Part shown: positions 37,618 to 47,025 of the stretch, in pieces
How the letters are laid out: each line of letters opens with the position of its first letter
Position numbering within the stretch: the first letter of the stretch is position 1
DNA from: Burkholderia mayonis
Lineage (GTDB): Bacteria; Pseudomonadota; Gammaproteobacteria; Burkholderiales; Burkholderiaceae
Reading direction: 5' to 3'
NCBI RefSeq assembly: GCF_001523745.2
Contig: NZ_CP013386.1
Location: 1,736,001-1,800,000 of the forward strand
Length of the DNA stretch: 64,000 nt
Translations under genes and position numbers: made by a program
The notes under the pieces: model-generated
What the model saw: only the letters and a program-made list of their open reading frames with translations
Database searches by the model: none
What the model was told of the DNA's origin: nothing

Positions 37618-39168
37618 ATGGAATGCGTGATTGGTGTCGACATCGGCACCCAGAGCACGAAGGCGATCGTCGTCGGCGTGAACGGCGCGATCATCGCGCA
37701 GCACGCGGCGGCATACCGGCCGGATACGCCGAAGCCGTTATGGGCCGAGCAGTGGCCGGCCGTGTGGTTCAACGCAGTGTGCGAGTGCATCGCGCGTTGC
37801 GTCGCCGATGCGCGCGCGGCGGGCGTCGACGCCGCGTCGATCGAGGCGCTTTGCGTGAGCAGCCTGTACGGCGGCTCGGGCATTCCCGTCGATCGCGAGA
37901 TGCGGCCGCTCCATCCGTGCCTCATCTGGATGGACCGGCGCGCGACCGACGAAGTCGACTGGGTGCGCGCGAACGTCGACGTCGAGCGACTGTCCGCGAT
38001 CACGGGCAATGGCGTCGACAGCTACTACGGCTATACGAAGATGCTGTGGCTGCGCGGCAAGCGGCCCGACGTGTGGGCGAACATCCGCTATTTCGTGCCG
38101 CCGAACGCATACGTCGCGTATCTGCTGACGGGCGAGCTCGCGGTCGACCACAGCGCCGCAGGCAACATCGGCGGCGTGTACGACCTGGATCGACGCGACT
38201 GGTCCGACGAAGCGCTCGACATGCTCGGCATCCCGGCGACGATGATGCCGGAGCGGCTCGTCGATTCCGACGCGGCAGTGGGCGGGCTCCTCGCGCAATG
38301 GGCGGACGCGCTTGGCCTGCCGGCCGGCACGCCCGTCATCGCGGGCGGCGTCGATGCGGCGGTCGCGACGTTCGCGGCGGGCGCGACGCGGCGCGGCCAG
38401 CATGTCGCGATGATCGGCACGAGCATGTGCTGGGGCTACATCGCGGAGACGACCGATGCGCGGCACGGGCTCGTCAGCATGCCGCACGTGTTCGACGGCC
38501 GGCGCGATCTGTACGTGTTCGGCGGCGCGATCACGGCGGGCGCGTCGGTGTCGTGGTTTCGCGAGCAGTTCTGCCATGCGGAGGTCGAAGCCGCGCGCGC
38601 GACGCCCAACGGCGACGCGCATCGCCTGCTGGAGGCGGCCGCCGCGCAAGTGCCGGCGGGCAGCGACGGCGTGATGTTCCTGCCGTATCTGATGGGCGAG
38701 CGCAGCCCGGTGTGGGACGCGAAGGCGAGCGGCGCGTTCGTCGGCCTGTCGCTCTATCACACGCGCGCGCATCTGTATCGCGCGGTGCTCGAAGGCGTCA
38801 CTTACGCACTGCGGCACAACATCGCGGCGAGCGCGGCGGGCACGGGCGCGCTCGCGCTCGACGACCGGCTCGTCGTGGTCGGCGGCGCCGCGCATTCGGA
38901 CCTGTGGATGCAGAGCGTCGCCGACATCACCGGCTACCCCGTATGGACGATCGCCGAGGACGTCGAAGCCGCGATGGGCGCGGCGCTCCTCGCGGCGGTC
39001 GGCGCGGGGCTCGTGTCGCGCGACGCCGCGCGGCGAGGCTGGGTCACGCTCGCCGAGCGCGCGCGTCCCGATGCGCGGCGCGCGGCGCTCCACGACGCGC
39101 GCTTTTCGCTCTACGCCGGGCTTTATCCGGCGCTCCAACCCTTCATGCACGGACTGCAGACATCATGA
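37618..39168 (+). CDS. FGGY-family carbohydrate kinase
   Basis: A 516-residue sugar kinase with a GGAGG ribosome site before ATG 37618. Two actin-like ATPase lobes are visible. The N-terminal lobe starts ECVIGVDIGTQSTKAIVVG, with the catalytic region VSSLYGGSGIPVDREMRPLHPC. The C-terminal lobe has GGVDAAVATFAAGA, MIGTSMCWGYI and GGAAHSDLWMQSVADITGYPV. It resembles xylulokinase-type enzymes and probably phosphorylates the ketose made by the adjacent dehydrogenase. The stop overlaps the SDR start by four bases (ATGA). Confidence 0.88.
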   Translation: MECVIGVDIGTQSTKAIVVGVNGAIIAQHAAAYRPDTPKPLWAEQWPAVWFNAVCECIARCVADARAAGVDAASIEALCVSSLYGGSGIPVDREMRPLHPCLIWMDRRATDEVDWVRANVDVERLSAITGNGVDSYYGYTKMLWLRGKRPDVWANIRYFVPPNAYVAYLLTGELAVDHSAAGNIGGVYDLDRRDWSDEALDMLGIPATMMPERLVDSDAAVGGLLAQWADALGLPAGTPVIAGGVDAAVATFAAGATRRGQHVAMIGTSMCWGYIAETTDARHGLVSMPHVFDGRRDLYVFGGAITAGASVSWFREQFCHAEVEAARATPNGDAHRLLEAAAAQVPAGSDGVMFLPYLMGERSPVWDAKASGAFVGLSLYHTRAHLYRAVLEGVTYALRHNIAASAAGTGALALDDRLVVVGGAAHSDLWMQSVADITGYPVWTIAEDVEAAMGAALLAAVGAGLVSRDAARRGWVTLAERARPDARRAALHDARFSLYAGLYPALQPFMHGLQTS

Positions 39169-39911
39169 GCGTCGCATTCGATTTCAACGGCCGATCGATT
39201 CTCGTGACGGGCGCATCGAGCGGGATCGGCCGCGCGGCGGCCGTCGCGCTGCGCGGCTGCGGCGCGCGCGTCGTCGCCGCCGCGCGCAACGTGTGCGAGC
39301 TCGAGCGGCTTTCGCACGAGACGGGCTGCGAGCCGCTCGCGCTCGACGTCGGCGACGAAGCGTCGGTGAGCGCGGCGCTCGGCGGCGAGCGGATGCGCGA
39401 CGCGTTCGACGGGCTCGTCAACTGCGCGGGCGTGACGCGCCTCGCCGCAGCGATCGACACGAAGGGCGACGACTTCGATCGCGTGATGGCCGTCAACGCG
39501 CGCGGCGCGATGCTGGTCGCGCGGCACGTCGCACGCGCGATGATCGACGCGGGGCGCGGCGGCAGCATCGTCAACGTGTCGAGTCAGGCGGCGCTCGTCG
39601 CGCTGCCATCGCATCTGAGCTATTGCGCGTCGAAGGCGGCGCTCGATGCGATGACGCGCGTGCTGTGCGTCGAGCTCGGACCGCACGGGATTCGCGTGAA
39701 CAGTGTCAATCCGACCGTCACGCTGACGCCGATGGCCGAGCACGCGTGGCGCGATCCCGAGCTGAGCCGGCCGATGCTCGCGGCGATTCCGCTCGGACGC
39801 TTCGCGAGCGTCGCGGACGTCGTCGCGCCGATCCTGTTCCTGCTGAGCGATGCGGCGGCGATGGTGAGCGGGGTGGCGTTGCCCGTCGACGGGGGGTATA
39901 CGGCGCGTTAG
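39165..39911 (+). CDS. Short-chain dehydrogenase/reductase (L-xylulose-reductase-like)
   Basis: A 248-residue classical SDR, last gene of the polyol operon. It has the cofactor motif TGASSGIG (residues about 16-23), the NCAG motif, catalytic Ser in NVSSQAALV and the YxxxK pair in YCASKAAL. The C-terminus GVALPVDGGYTAR is typical. The arrangement FNGRSILVTGASSGIGRA and the compact length resemble dicarbonyl/L-xylulose reductases. It probably interconverts a second polyol/ketose pair in the same pathway, but could accept other ketones. Confidence 0.88.
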   Translation: MSVAFDFNGRSILVTGASSGIGRAAAVALRGCGARVVAAARNVCELERLSHETGCEPLALDVGDEASVSAALGGERMRDAFDGLVNCAGVTRLAAAIDTKGDDFDRVMAVNARGAMLVARHVARAMIDAGRGGSIVNVSSQAALVALPSHLSYCASKAALDAMTRVLCVELGPHGIRVNSVNPTVTLTPMAEHAWRDPELSRPMLAAIPLGRFASVADVVAPILFLLSDAAAMVSGVALPVDGGYTAR

Positions 39912-40292
39912 CGCGGCGCGCGGACGGCGTGCTGTACGGCGGGCATTGCGCAACATGCGGGCGCGTATCGAGCGGTGAGTCATGCGCCGCGCGCGGTGCG
40001 CGCACCGCGCGGCAGGCGAAGCCTGGCGAGAGCAGGCGGACTTGCCGGGGCGGCGGCGTGCGTCGTCAGGCTGGCCGTCGTGTCCGTTCTTTCGCGGCCG
40101 GCAGACATGCTCAGGTCGTCGGTATCGACCGGTCCGCACACGCGGGAAAGGCCGGTTTCGACGCGACGGCGGCGCGTGTCCAAATTCGAACGGCGGGGCT
40201 CCCGTGCCGTCGGAGACGCGGAATCGGCGCATATCGCCGTTTGTGCTTCGCGCATCGCCCGCCGCCGCCGCGCCGAATGCGCTTCGCGCCGG
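39912..40292 (+). other. Convergent gap after the polyol operon, with one strong hairpin
   Basis: No gene is seen. A GC-only stem-loop at about 39986-40013 (GCCGCGC ... GCGCGGC, with inner GGTGC / GCACC) lacks a T tract but may serve as an mRNA end for the converging transcripts. Confidence 0.45.
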
Positions 40293-40946
40293 TCAACGCA
40301 ACCGCGCGACGACGCTCGCGAGCGCGGCCTCCGGCACCGTCAAAGGCGGCGGTCCGAGCGTCACGTCCGGCGCGGCGATCGCCATCGACGTCTGCGCGAA
40401 CGCAACGATGTCGAAGCCCAGCGCATACGCGCCGTCGGCCGCCTGCGCGAGCAACGCGCGGTAGCCGGCCGCATCGCCCGCGTGAAAGCGCGCCCACGCA
40501 CCCGGGACGATCCGCACCTCCACCCGCGCGCCCACGGCGCGCGCTTCCTCTTCGAATAACTGGCGAGTCGGTCGCTCGGTGCTCGGCGCCGCGCACAGCA
40601 CGGCGACGCGCCGTCCGACCTGCGCGCACGCGCGGGCGAGCGCCGCGTCCGCGCGCACGATCGGCTTCGCATGCGCGGCGAGCGCGTCGACGCTCGGTCC
40701 GAGCGTCGAGCAATTGAGCAGCGCCGCATCGGCATCGCGCGCGAGCGCGACGAGCGCCGCCCGGGTTTGCTCGGCAATCGGAGCGGGCAGGCCGGAACCG
40801 GTCGCGGCCGCGCGCTCCGCGGCGGCGAGCAGCCCGGGCCGCACGCGATGCGTGAGCGATCCGGGCGCGAGACCGAGCGCGGCGGCCGCGCACTCGAAGC
40901 GCGGCACGTTGCTGTCGGCGGTATGCAGGCAGGCGATGAGCGGCAT
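40293..40946 (-). CDS. Asp/Glu racemase-family protein
   Basis: A 217-residue protein of the aspartate/glutamate/hydantoin racemase superfamily, from ATG 40946 (MPLIACLHTADSN). The frame runs 15 codons further upstream without family sequence. The first catalytic Cys region is ALLNCSTLGPSVDAL. The second half has RVAVLCAAPSTERPT. The usual second catalytic Cys position (near GFDIVAFAQTSM) holds Ala/Gln instead, so the enzyme may not be a classic two-Cys racemase. It is convergent with the polyol operon and divergent from the siderophore locus; substrate unknown. Confidence 0.72.
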   Translation of the reverse strand: MPLIACLHTADSNVPRFECAAAALGLAPGSLTHRVRPGLLAAAERAAATGSGLPAPIAEQTRAALVALARDADAALLNCSTLGPSVDALAAHAKPIVRADAALARACAQVGRRVAVLCAAPSTERPTRQLFEEEARAVGARVEVRIVPGAWARFHAGDAAGYRALLAQAADGAYALGFDIVAFAQTSMAIAAPDVTLGPPPLTVPEAALASVVARLR

Positions 40947-41082
40947 CGAAAAGAGGCGCGACGAGCGCCGCGGATGGGGCGGAGGCTCCATCGTAGCGTC
41001 ATCGTTTCATTTTCGGCAACGATTGACCGGCGACATTCCGAAAAACGACAAACCCCGCGAGATTATCAGGTTATAAATAAAT

Positions 41083-41101
41083 AATATTGAGAACGATTCG
41101 C
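41083..41101 (+). promoter_or_regulatory. Fur box candidate upstream of mbaS
   Basis: AATATTGAGAACGATTCGC lies 45 bases before the mbaS start, inside an AT-rich promoter stretch (41066-41090). The TGAGAACGATT core matches Fur sites loosely. Fur control of the sigma-factor gene is established for the homologous ornibactin system. Confidence 0.55.
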
Positions 41102-41145
41102 GTTTGCGTTAGATTGCCGTCATTGGGAAAACATCTGGAGAATCC

Positions 41146-41793
41146 ATGGCGGAAATGCTCGCTCGGCCGGCGCCGGCAAAACCGTTACCGATCCTCGATT
41201 CGAACGCCGCGCGCTCGCCGGACCTGCGAGCGGCGTCCGATCCCGCGCACGGCGCGCTCGTCGAGGTGCTCGTCGCGAACCGGCCGATGCTCGTGAAGCT
41301 CGCGCGCGGCTTCGTTGGCTGCGTGAGCCGGGCCGAGGACGTCGTGCACGACGTGCTCGTCAAGCTCGTCGATTTCCCGAACCAGGATGCAATCCGGCAG
41401 CCCGTCGCGTACGTGACGCGGATGGTGCGCAACGCGTCGATCGACGCATGCCGCCGCCAGACGCTCGAGAACACCTATCACGCGGACGAGGACGACGGCC
41501 TCGACGTGCCGTCGCCGGAACTGTCGCCCGAGGCGGCGCTCGTCGTGCGCGACACGCTGCGCCACGTCTACGACGCGCTCGCGCAGCTGCCGGCGCGCAG
41601 CCGCGCCGCGTTCGAGATGGTGCGGCTGCGCGAGGAGACGCTGCAGAGCGCGGCGCGCGCGCTGAACGTGTCGCAGACGCTCGTGCATTTCATGGTCCGC
41701 GACGCCGAGCGGCACTGCGTCGCGTGCGTCGACGCAGCCGCGCGCGGGCTCGCGTGCCCGGTGTTCTGCGGCGGCCGCGCGCGCAACCGGTAA
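41146..41793 (+). CDS. mbaS: Extracytoplasmic-function sigma factor for malleobactin genes
   Basis: A 215-residue iron-starvation sigma factor, close to OrbS. GGAGA precedes the ATG. Region 2 runs from about residue 38 (VLVANRPMLVKLARGFVG, then AEDVVHDVLVKLVDFP and PVAYVTRMVRNASIDACRR). Region 4 spans about 140-190 (LPARSRAAFEMVRLREETLQSAARALNVSQTLVHFMVRDAERHC). A Cys-rich tail (HCVACVDAAARGLACPVFC) is a feature of OrbS and is thought to act in iron sensing. No anti-sigma gene is adjacent, in keeping with control by Fur and the tail. The stop codon itself is the first part of the next promoter. Confidence 0.93.
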   Translation: MAEMLARPAPAKPLPILDSNAARSPDLRAASDPAHGALVEVLVANRPMLVKLARGFVGCVSRAEDVVHDVLVKLVDFPNQDAIRQPVAYVTRMVRNASIDACRRQTLENTYHADEDDGLDVPSPELSPEAALVVRDTLRHVYDALAQLPARSRAAFEMVRLREETLQSAARALNVSQTLVHFMVRDAERHCVACVDAAARGLACPVFCGGRARNR

Positions 41794-41816
41794 AAAAATG
41801 CGCGCGCGATTCGTCT
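41791..41816 (+). promoter_or_regulatory. MbaS-dependent promoter 1 (MbtH-importer operon)
   Basis: TAAAAA at 41791-41796 overlaps the mbaS stop codon. CGTC(T) is at 41812-41816, 21 bases from T to C. OrbS-type promoters have TAAAAA and CGTC boxes. The same geometry recurs at two other places in this locus. Confidence 0.75.
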
Positions 41817-41880
41817 ATCGAGTAGACGCGGCGTGCGCCGTGCGCCGCCTTCCCAACTTTTCTAGCGAGCTTCTTCGATC

Positions 41881-42129
41881 ATGACGCAAGCCCAGCAACC
41901 CTCGAACCCGCCGGCCGCCGCCGCCGACGACGACGTCGTCTACACGGTCGTCGTCAACGACGAAGCGCAGTACTCGATCTGGCCGACGTTCCGCGCGGTG
42001 CCGGCCGGCTGGCGCGAAACCGGCGTGCGCGGCGCGAAGGCCGACTGCCTCGCGCACATCGAAACCGTATGGACCGACATGCGTCCCGCGAGCCTGCGCC
42101 GTCATCTGGACGCGGCGAACGCGTCGTAA
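41881..42129 (+). CDS. orbH: MbtH-like NRPS accessory protein
   Basis: An 82-residue MbtH-family protein that binds and activates NRPS adenylation domains. The first 20 residues are a Pro/Ala-rich extension. The family signature is complete: [35 protein letters not shown] with the invariant Trp residues. First gene of the MbaS-driven operon; its partner is the NRPS mbaI at the right end. The symbol is that of the ornibactin homologue. Confidence 0.93.
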   Translation: MTQAQQPSNPPAAAADDDVVYTVVVNDEAQYSIWPTFRAVPAGWRETGVRGAKADCLAHIETVWTDMRPASLRRHLDAANAS

Positions 42130-42169
42130 TCCGGCGCGTATCGCGTCCGTATCGCAAGAGGATTCCCGG

Positions 42170-43198
42170 ATGACTCAGCTCTCGATGCCGGCCGTTGCGG
42201 CCCGCCCGACGCTCGACGACCTGCGCGTCGAGCCTGGTTTGCCGACCGTCGTGTCGCCGCGCGAGGGCGCGGACATCGCGCTCGACGCGGCCACGCCGCT
42301 GTTGCGCGAGATCGCCGACGACGTCGTCGAGCGCGCGGGCGGCGTGCTTTTCACCGGCTTTCACGTCGCGTCGATCGAGACGTTCCAGCGCTTCGCGGCT
42401 GATTTCGGCGATCCGCTGATCGGCTACGAGTTCGCATCGACGCCGCGCAGCCAGGTCGAGGGCGCGGTCTACACGTCGACCGAATACCCGCCGCATCGCT
42501 CGATCCCGCTGCACAACGAGCAGTCGTACACGCGCGAGTGGCCGCTGCGGATCTGGTTCCACTGCGCGCTCGCCGCGCGCACGGGCGGCGCGACGCCGAT
42601 CGCCGACAGCCGCGCGATCCATCGCGCGCTCGATCCGGCGCTCGTCGCGCGCTTCGCCGAGCGCGAGCTGCTGTATGTGCGCAACTTCGGGCAGGGACTC
42701 GATTTGCCGTGGCGGCAGGCGTTCGGCACCGACGATCCGCGCGAAGTCGAGCGGATCTGCGCGACGCGCGGGATCGACTGCGAATGGCGCGAAAGCGACG
42801 ACGAACCGCTGCTGCGCACGCGCGAACGCTGCCAGGCGGTCGCACGCCATCCGCGCACGGGCGAACCCGTGTGGTTCAACCAGGCGCATCTCTTTCACCT
42901 GTCGGCGCTCGACGAGGACATGCAGGAAGCGCTCGTCGACGCGGTCGGCATCGAGAACGTGCCGCGCAACGTCTATTACGGCGACGGCGCGCCGCTCGAA
43001 GCCGACGCGCTCGCGGAGATCCGCGGCGTGCTCGACCGGCAGCGAATCGTGTTCCCGTGGCGAACGGGCGACGTGCTGATGCTCGACAACATGCTGACCG
43101 CGCACGCGCGCGATCCGTTCGAAGGGGCGCGCAAGGTGGTGGTCGCGATGGCGCAGAGCCACCGTGAAAAAGAAGAAGGAAGGGCAGTTAGCGGATGA
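42170..43198 (+). CDS. orbG: TauD-family Fe(II)/2-oxoglutarate hydroxylase (Asp beta-hydroxylation)
   Basis: A 342-residue non-haem iron oxygenase with AGAGGA before ATG 42170. The facial triad is His115-x-Glu117 (PLHNEQSY) and distal His312 (MLTAHARDPF). The 2-oxoglutarate-binding Arg is in FEGARKVVVAM. The HNEQSY form with Glu resembles the SyrP-type aspartate hydroxylases. In ornibactin and malleobactin the second residue is beta-hydroxy-D-Asp, and the homologous enzyme is credited with that step. The NRPS here has an Asp-coding second module, which fits. Confidence 0.88.
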   Translation: MTQLSMPAVAARPTLDDLRVEPGLPTVVSPREGADIALDAATPLLREIADDVVERAGGVLFTGFHVASIETFQRFAADFGDPLIGYEFASTPRSQVEGAVYTSTEYPPHRSIPLHNEQSYTREWPLRIWFHCALAARTGGATPIADSRAIHRALDPALVARFAERELLYVRNFGQGLDLPWRQAFGTDDPREVERICATRGIDCEWRESDDEPLLRTRERCQAVARHPRTGEPVWFNQAHLFHLSALDEDMQEALVDAVGIENVPRNVYYGDGAPLEADALAEIRGVLDRQRIVFPWRTGDVLMLDNMLTAHARDPFEGARKVVVAMAQSHREKEEGRAVSG

Positions 43199-43205
43199 AG
43201 AAACG

Positions 43206-44114
43206 ATGAAGAACGAAACGGTGGCGGCGCTCGCGGCGCGCGCGTTGAGCGTCGGCTACCGGGATCATCGGGTGCTCGACGGCCTCGATCTGACGATCGC
43301 GGCGGGGCGGGTGACCGCGCTGTGCGGTCCGAACGGCTGCGGCAAGAGCACGCTGTTGCGCACGCTCGCCGGGCTGCAGCCCGCGCTGTCGGGCGCCGTC
43401 GAAATCGACGGCGTGCCGCTCGGTTCGTACCGGCGGCGCGCGCTCGCGCGCACGCTGACGATGCTCGCGCAGTTCAACCAGATTCCCTCGGGGCTCACGG
43501 TGCGCGAGCTCGTCGCATACGGCCGCTACGCGCACGGCGGCTGGCTGCGCGGGCTGTCGCGCGCCGATCGCGACGCGATCGACGAAGCGCTTGCGACGAC
43601 GGGCCTCGCCGACGACGCGGCGCGCGACGTCGCGGCGCTGTCGGGCGGCGAGCGGCAGCGCGCGTGGATCGCGATGGCGCTCGCGCAGCAGGCGCCCATC
43701 GTGCTGCTCGACGAGCCGACCACGTATCTCGACATCCATCACCAGCTCGACATCCTGCGCGAACTGCGGCGGCTCAACCGCGAGCGCGGCCTGACGATCG
43801 TCTGGGTGCTGCACGACCTCAACCAGGCGGCCGCGTACAGCGACGAAATCGTACTGATGCGCGCGGGCCGGATCGTCGCGCAGGGCACACCCGACGCAAT
43901 GCTCGAACCGCACCCTCTGCTGGCGACGTTCGGCGTCGCGATGCTGAAGACCGCGCATCCGCTCACCGGCGCGCCGATGTGCGTGCCCGCGTATGAGGGC
44001 GTGCTCGATGCCGAATCGACGGCGGGCGGCGCCGAAGGCGACGTGAGCGGCGAAGCCGACGAGTCCGCCGTGCGTCGCGCGGGCGCTGGCGCGCAGCGGA
44101 ATCTCGCCGCATGA
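43206..44114 (+). CDS. orbC: Ferric-siderophore ABC transporter ATPase (FepC/FhuC type)
   Basis: A 302-residue cytoplasmic ATPase from ATG 43206 (MKNETVAALAARALSVGYRD). A GTG at 43164 within the hydroxylase gene is in frame but Lys/Glu-rich and less likely. Motifs are Walker A GPNGCGKST, GLTVRELVAYGRYAH (a siderophore-ATPase hallmark), signature LSGGERQR, Walker B VLLDEPTTYLD and switch His LHDLNQA. An acidic tail of about 40 residues follows. It ends with a four-base ATGA overlap into the permease gene. Confidence 0.92.
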   Translation: MKNETVAALAARALSVGYRDHRVLDGLDLTIAAGRVTALCGPNGCGKSTLLRTLAGLQPALSGAVEIDGVPLGSYRRRALARTLTMLAQFNQIPSGLTVRELVAYGRYAHGGWLRGLSRADRDAIDEALATTGLADDAARDVAALSGGERQRAWIAMALAQQAPIVLLDEPTTYLDIHHQLDILRELRRLNRERGLTIVWVLHDLNQAAAYSDEIVLMRAGRIVAQGTPDAMLEPHPLLATFGVAMLKTAHPLTGAPMCVPAYEGVLDAESTAGGAEGDVSGEADESAVRRAGAGAQRNLAA

Positions 44115-46222
44115 CGACGCTCGCCGTCCGCAAGCGCCTGCGTCGCGGCGCACTCGTATCGGGAGTGTCGCGCGCGGTTGCGACGAGCCGTGTCGGCACG
44201 ATCGCCGGTGCGCTCGTCGCGCTGATCGTCGTCGTCGCCGCGATGCGGCTCGCGCCCGAATTGCGCACGTGGCTCGCCGCGCCGGCGGGCAGCGACGCCG
44301 CCCAGCTCGCGCACATCATGCTGTTCGATCTCGCCGCGCCGCGCGTCGCCGCGGCGCTCGTCGCGGGCGGCTGCCTTGCGGTCGCGGGCGCGCTGTTTCA
44401 GGCGCTCACGCGCAATCCGCTCGCCGCGCCCGATCTGCTCGGCATCACGGGCGGCGCGCAACTCGGCCTGATCGCCGCGATGCTCGTGCCGGCGTTCGCC
44501 GGCCATGCGTCGGTGCCGCTCCTGTTCGTCTGCGGGCTCGTCGCCGCCGGCTGCGTGTCGGCTGCAGCGGGCGGCTGGCGCGCGACGCCGTTGCGGCTGA
44601 TTCTCGCGGGCAGCGTCTGCATGCTGCTGTTCTCGGCGATCACGACGCTCTTGCTCGCGTTCTTCGAAGAGACGGTCGTCGGCGCGTCGTTGTGGGCGAG
44701 CGGCAGCCTCTATCAACCGGGCGCGGCCGGGCTGCGCGACGCGCTCCTTTGGCTCGTCGCGCCGGTCGTCGCGCTGCCGCTCGTGATCCGGCCGCTCGAT
44801 CCGCTCGCGCTCGGCGACGATGCGGCGGCGGCGGCCGGCGTGCGCGTCGACGCGGCGCGGCTTGCCGCGACGCTCGCCGCGGTGGGCTTCGCGAGCGTCG
44901 CGGTCAGCATCGCGGGGCCGCTGTCGTACGTCGGACTGATCGCGCCGAACCTGATGCGGCAGGTGCGCGGCGCGAAAGCGTCGAAGCTCGGCGCGCTCGT
45001 GCCGCTCGCCGCGCTGGCGGGCGGCGCGCTCGTGCTCGTCACCGACAGCGCGGTGCTCGCGCTCGGACTCGATGCGACGCTGTCGACGGGCGTCGCGATC
45101 GCGTTCGTCGGCACGCCGCTGATGCTCGCGATGATCCGTCGGGGCGCCGCGTGGTCCGGCGCGGCGCAGCAGGCGACGCATGCGCAGGCGAGCACGCGCG
45201 TCGGCGCTCGCGTCGTCCGGGCGCTCGCCGTGCTGCCGTGGCCGGCAGTCGCGTCGCTGCTGTTCTTGATGGGGGGCGCGGTGCTCGTGATCGGCGCATC
45301 GTTCGGCCCGGCGTGGCTCGGCCCCGGACGCTGGCTCGCCGCGCTCGCGCAGCGCGACGACCTCGCGCGGATGGTGCTCGACCTGCGCGTGCCGCGGCTG
45401 CTGTGCGCGCTGCTGGCGGGCGCGCTGCTCGGCGCCGCCGGCGTGCTGATGCAGAGCATCGTACGCAATCCGCTCGCCGGGCCTGAAGTGCTCGGCGTCA
45501 CGCAAGGCGCGGGATTCGCGACGCTTGCGACGCTCGTCGCATGGCCGCTCGCCGCGCACGGGACGCTCGTCGCCGCATCGCTCGCGGGCGGCGGCGCGAC
45601 GCTCGCGCTGACGCTCCTGCTCAATCGCCGGCATCGCTACGCGCCGCTCGCCGTCGCGCTGACGGGCATCGTGATCGGCACGCTGTGGACGACGCTCGCG
45701 CAATGGCTGATCACGCAGGAGAGCGTGCAGCCCGCGCGCTTCGTCGTCTGGCTCGTCGGCGGCACGTATGGGCGCAGTTGGGGCGAGCTCGTCGCGCTGC
45801 TGCCGTGGTGCGCGCTCGCGCTGCCGACGCTCGCGCTGCTCGCGAAGCCGCTCGATCTGCTCGCGCTCGGCGACGATCAGGCGGCCGCGCTCGGCCTGCC
45901 GATCGCGGCGCTGCGCCCGCTCGTGCTGACGATCGCGACGCTCGCCGCGTGCGCGGCGGTCGCGGCGGTCGGTCCGGTCGGCTTCATCGGGCTGATGGCG
46001 CCGCATCTCGCGGCGATGCTCGGCGCGCGCACGCATGCGACGCGCCTCTGGGTCGCCGCCGCGTGCGGCGCGCTCGTGCTCGCCGCCGCCGACGTCGCCG
46101 CGCGTACGCTGCTCGCGCCGCGCGAGATTCCGGCGGGCGTGCTGACCGCGCTGATCGGCGCGCCGTACCTGCTCGCGCTCTTGATTGCCGAAGCGCGACG
46201 CGAGCGGCGGGGCGGGCGGTGA
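44111..46222 (+). CDS. orbD: Fused ferric-siderophore ABC permease (FhuB-like)
   Basis: A 703-residue protein made of two FecCD permease domains in tandem. The first half (about 45-350) holds RVAAALVAGGCLAVAGALFQALTRNPLAAPDLLGITGGA and ISIAGPLSYVGLIAPNLMRQ. The second (about 385-695) repeats RLLCALLAGALLGAAGVLMQSIVRNPLAGPEVLGVTQGA and VGPVGFIGLMAPHLAAML. The FhuB-like fusion replaces separate permeases and suits hydroxamate siderophores. About 18-20 membrane helices are expected. Confidence 0.92.
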   Translation: MTTLAVRKRLRRGALVSGVSRAVATSRVGTIAGALVALIVVVAAMRLAPELRTWLAAPAGSDAAQLAHIMLFDLAAPRVAAALVAGGCLAVAGALFQALTRNPLAAPDLLGITGGAQLGLIAAMLVPAFAGHASVPLLFVCGLVAAGCVSAAAGGWRATPLRLILAGSVCMLLFSAITTLLLAFFEETVVGASLWASGSLYQPGAAGLRDALLWLVAPVVALPLVIRPLDPLALGDDAAAAAGVRVDAARLAATLAAVGFASVAVSIAGPLSYVGLIAPNLMRQVRGAKASKLGALVPLAALAGGALVLVTDSAVLALGLDATLSTGVAIAFVGTPLMLAMIRRGAAWSGAAQQATHAQASTRVGARVVRALAVLPWPAVASLLFLMGGAVLVIGASFGPAWLGPGRWLAALAQRDDLARMVLDLRVPRLLCALLAGALLGAAGVLMQSIVRNPLAGPEVLGVTQGAGFATLATLVAWPLAAHGTLVAASLAGGGATLALTLLLNRRHRYAPLAVALTGIVIGTLWTTLAQWLITQESVQPARFVVWLVGGTYGRSWGELVALLPWCALALPTLALLAKPLDLLALGDDQAAALGLPIAALRPLVLTIATLAACAAVAAVGPVGFIGLMAPHLAAMLGARTHATRLWVAAACGALVLAAADVAARTLLAPREIPAGVLTALIGAPYLLALLIAEARRERRGGR

Positions 46223-47025
46223 CGGCGTGCGTTCGCGCGACGCGCTTTTCGACGCTCGCGCCGGCATCGATCGCGCATTACCTCGAGCACGTGTGGCTCG
46301 GCGCGCCCGATGCGCACGACGAGCCTGCGTTCGCCGTCGATGGCGGCGAGCCGCCGGACGTGATCCCGGCCGCGGCGCTCGCGAGCCGGCGCGATGCGCT
46401 CGTCGGCGCGATGGTCGCGCTGTACGGCGGCGATGCCGGAGCGCACACGCGCGCGCTGCTGTCGCAATGGAGCAAGTATTACTTCAACCTGGCCGCGTCG
46501 GCGGGCTTCGCCGCCGCGCTGCTGCTCGGCCGGCCGCTCGACATGACGCCGTCGCGGATGCGCGTCGCGCTGCGCGCCGGGATGCCGATCGCGCTGATCT
46601 TCGAGCCCGATGCGCTGCGGCCCGCGCAATCCGAGCCCGCACCGCGTTACGCGGCGCTCGTCGATCATCTGCGCGCGACGATCGATTCGCTCGCCGCGCT
46701 CGCGAAGCTGTCGCCGCGCGTGCTGTGGGCCAACGCGGGCAATCTGCTCGACTATCTGTTCGAGCAATGCGCGCACATGCCGCGCGCGGCGGCCGACGCC
46801 GCATGGCTGTTCGGTCCCGTCGACGCGCACGGCGACGCGAATCCGCTGCGGCTGCCGGTGCGCCGCGTGAAGCCGTGCTCGGCACGGCTGCCTGATCCGT
46901 TCCGCGCGCGCCGCGTGTGCTGCCTGCGCAATGAAATTCCTGGGGAAGACCAACTGTGTGGAAGCTGTCCGCTGTTGTTGACGATGTGCGACGACGAGCT
47001 CGCGAAGCAGGACGCCGCGCATTGA
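46219..47025 (+). CDS. orbF: FhuF-like ferric-siderophore reductase
   Basis: A 268-residue 2Fe-2S protein that releases iron from the imported siderophore. GTG 46219 overlaps the permease stop by four bases and gives [22 protein letters not shown]; no other start fits. [23 protein letters not shown] is typical of the family. The C-terminal cluster-binding motif reads [17 protein letters not shown], that is C-C-x11-C-x2-C, one residue longer than the x10 of E. coli FhuF as I recall it. The stop overlaps the next start (TGATG). Confidence 0.88.
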   Translation: MTACVRATRFSTLAPASIAHYLEHVWLGAPDAHDEPAFAVDGGEPPDVIPAAALASRRDALVGAMVALYGGDAGAHTRALLSQWSKYYFNLAASAGFAAALLLGRPLDMTPSRMRVALRAGMPIALIFEPDALRPAQSEPAPRYAALVDHLRATIDSLAALAKLSPRVLWANAGNLLDYLFEQCAHMPRAAADAAWLFGPVDAHGDANPLRLPVRRVKPCSARLPDPFRARRVCCLRNEIPGEDQLCGSCPLLLTMCDDELAKQDAAH

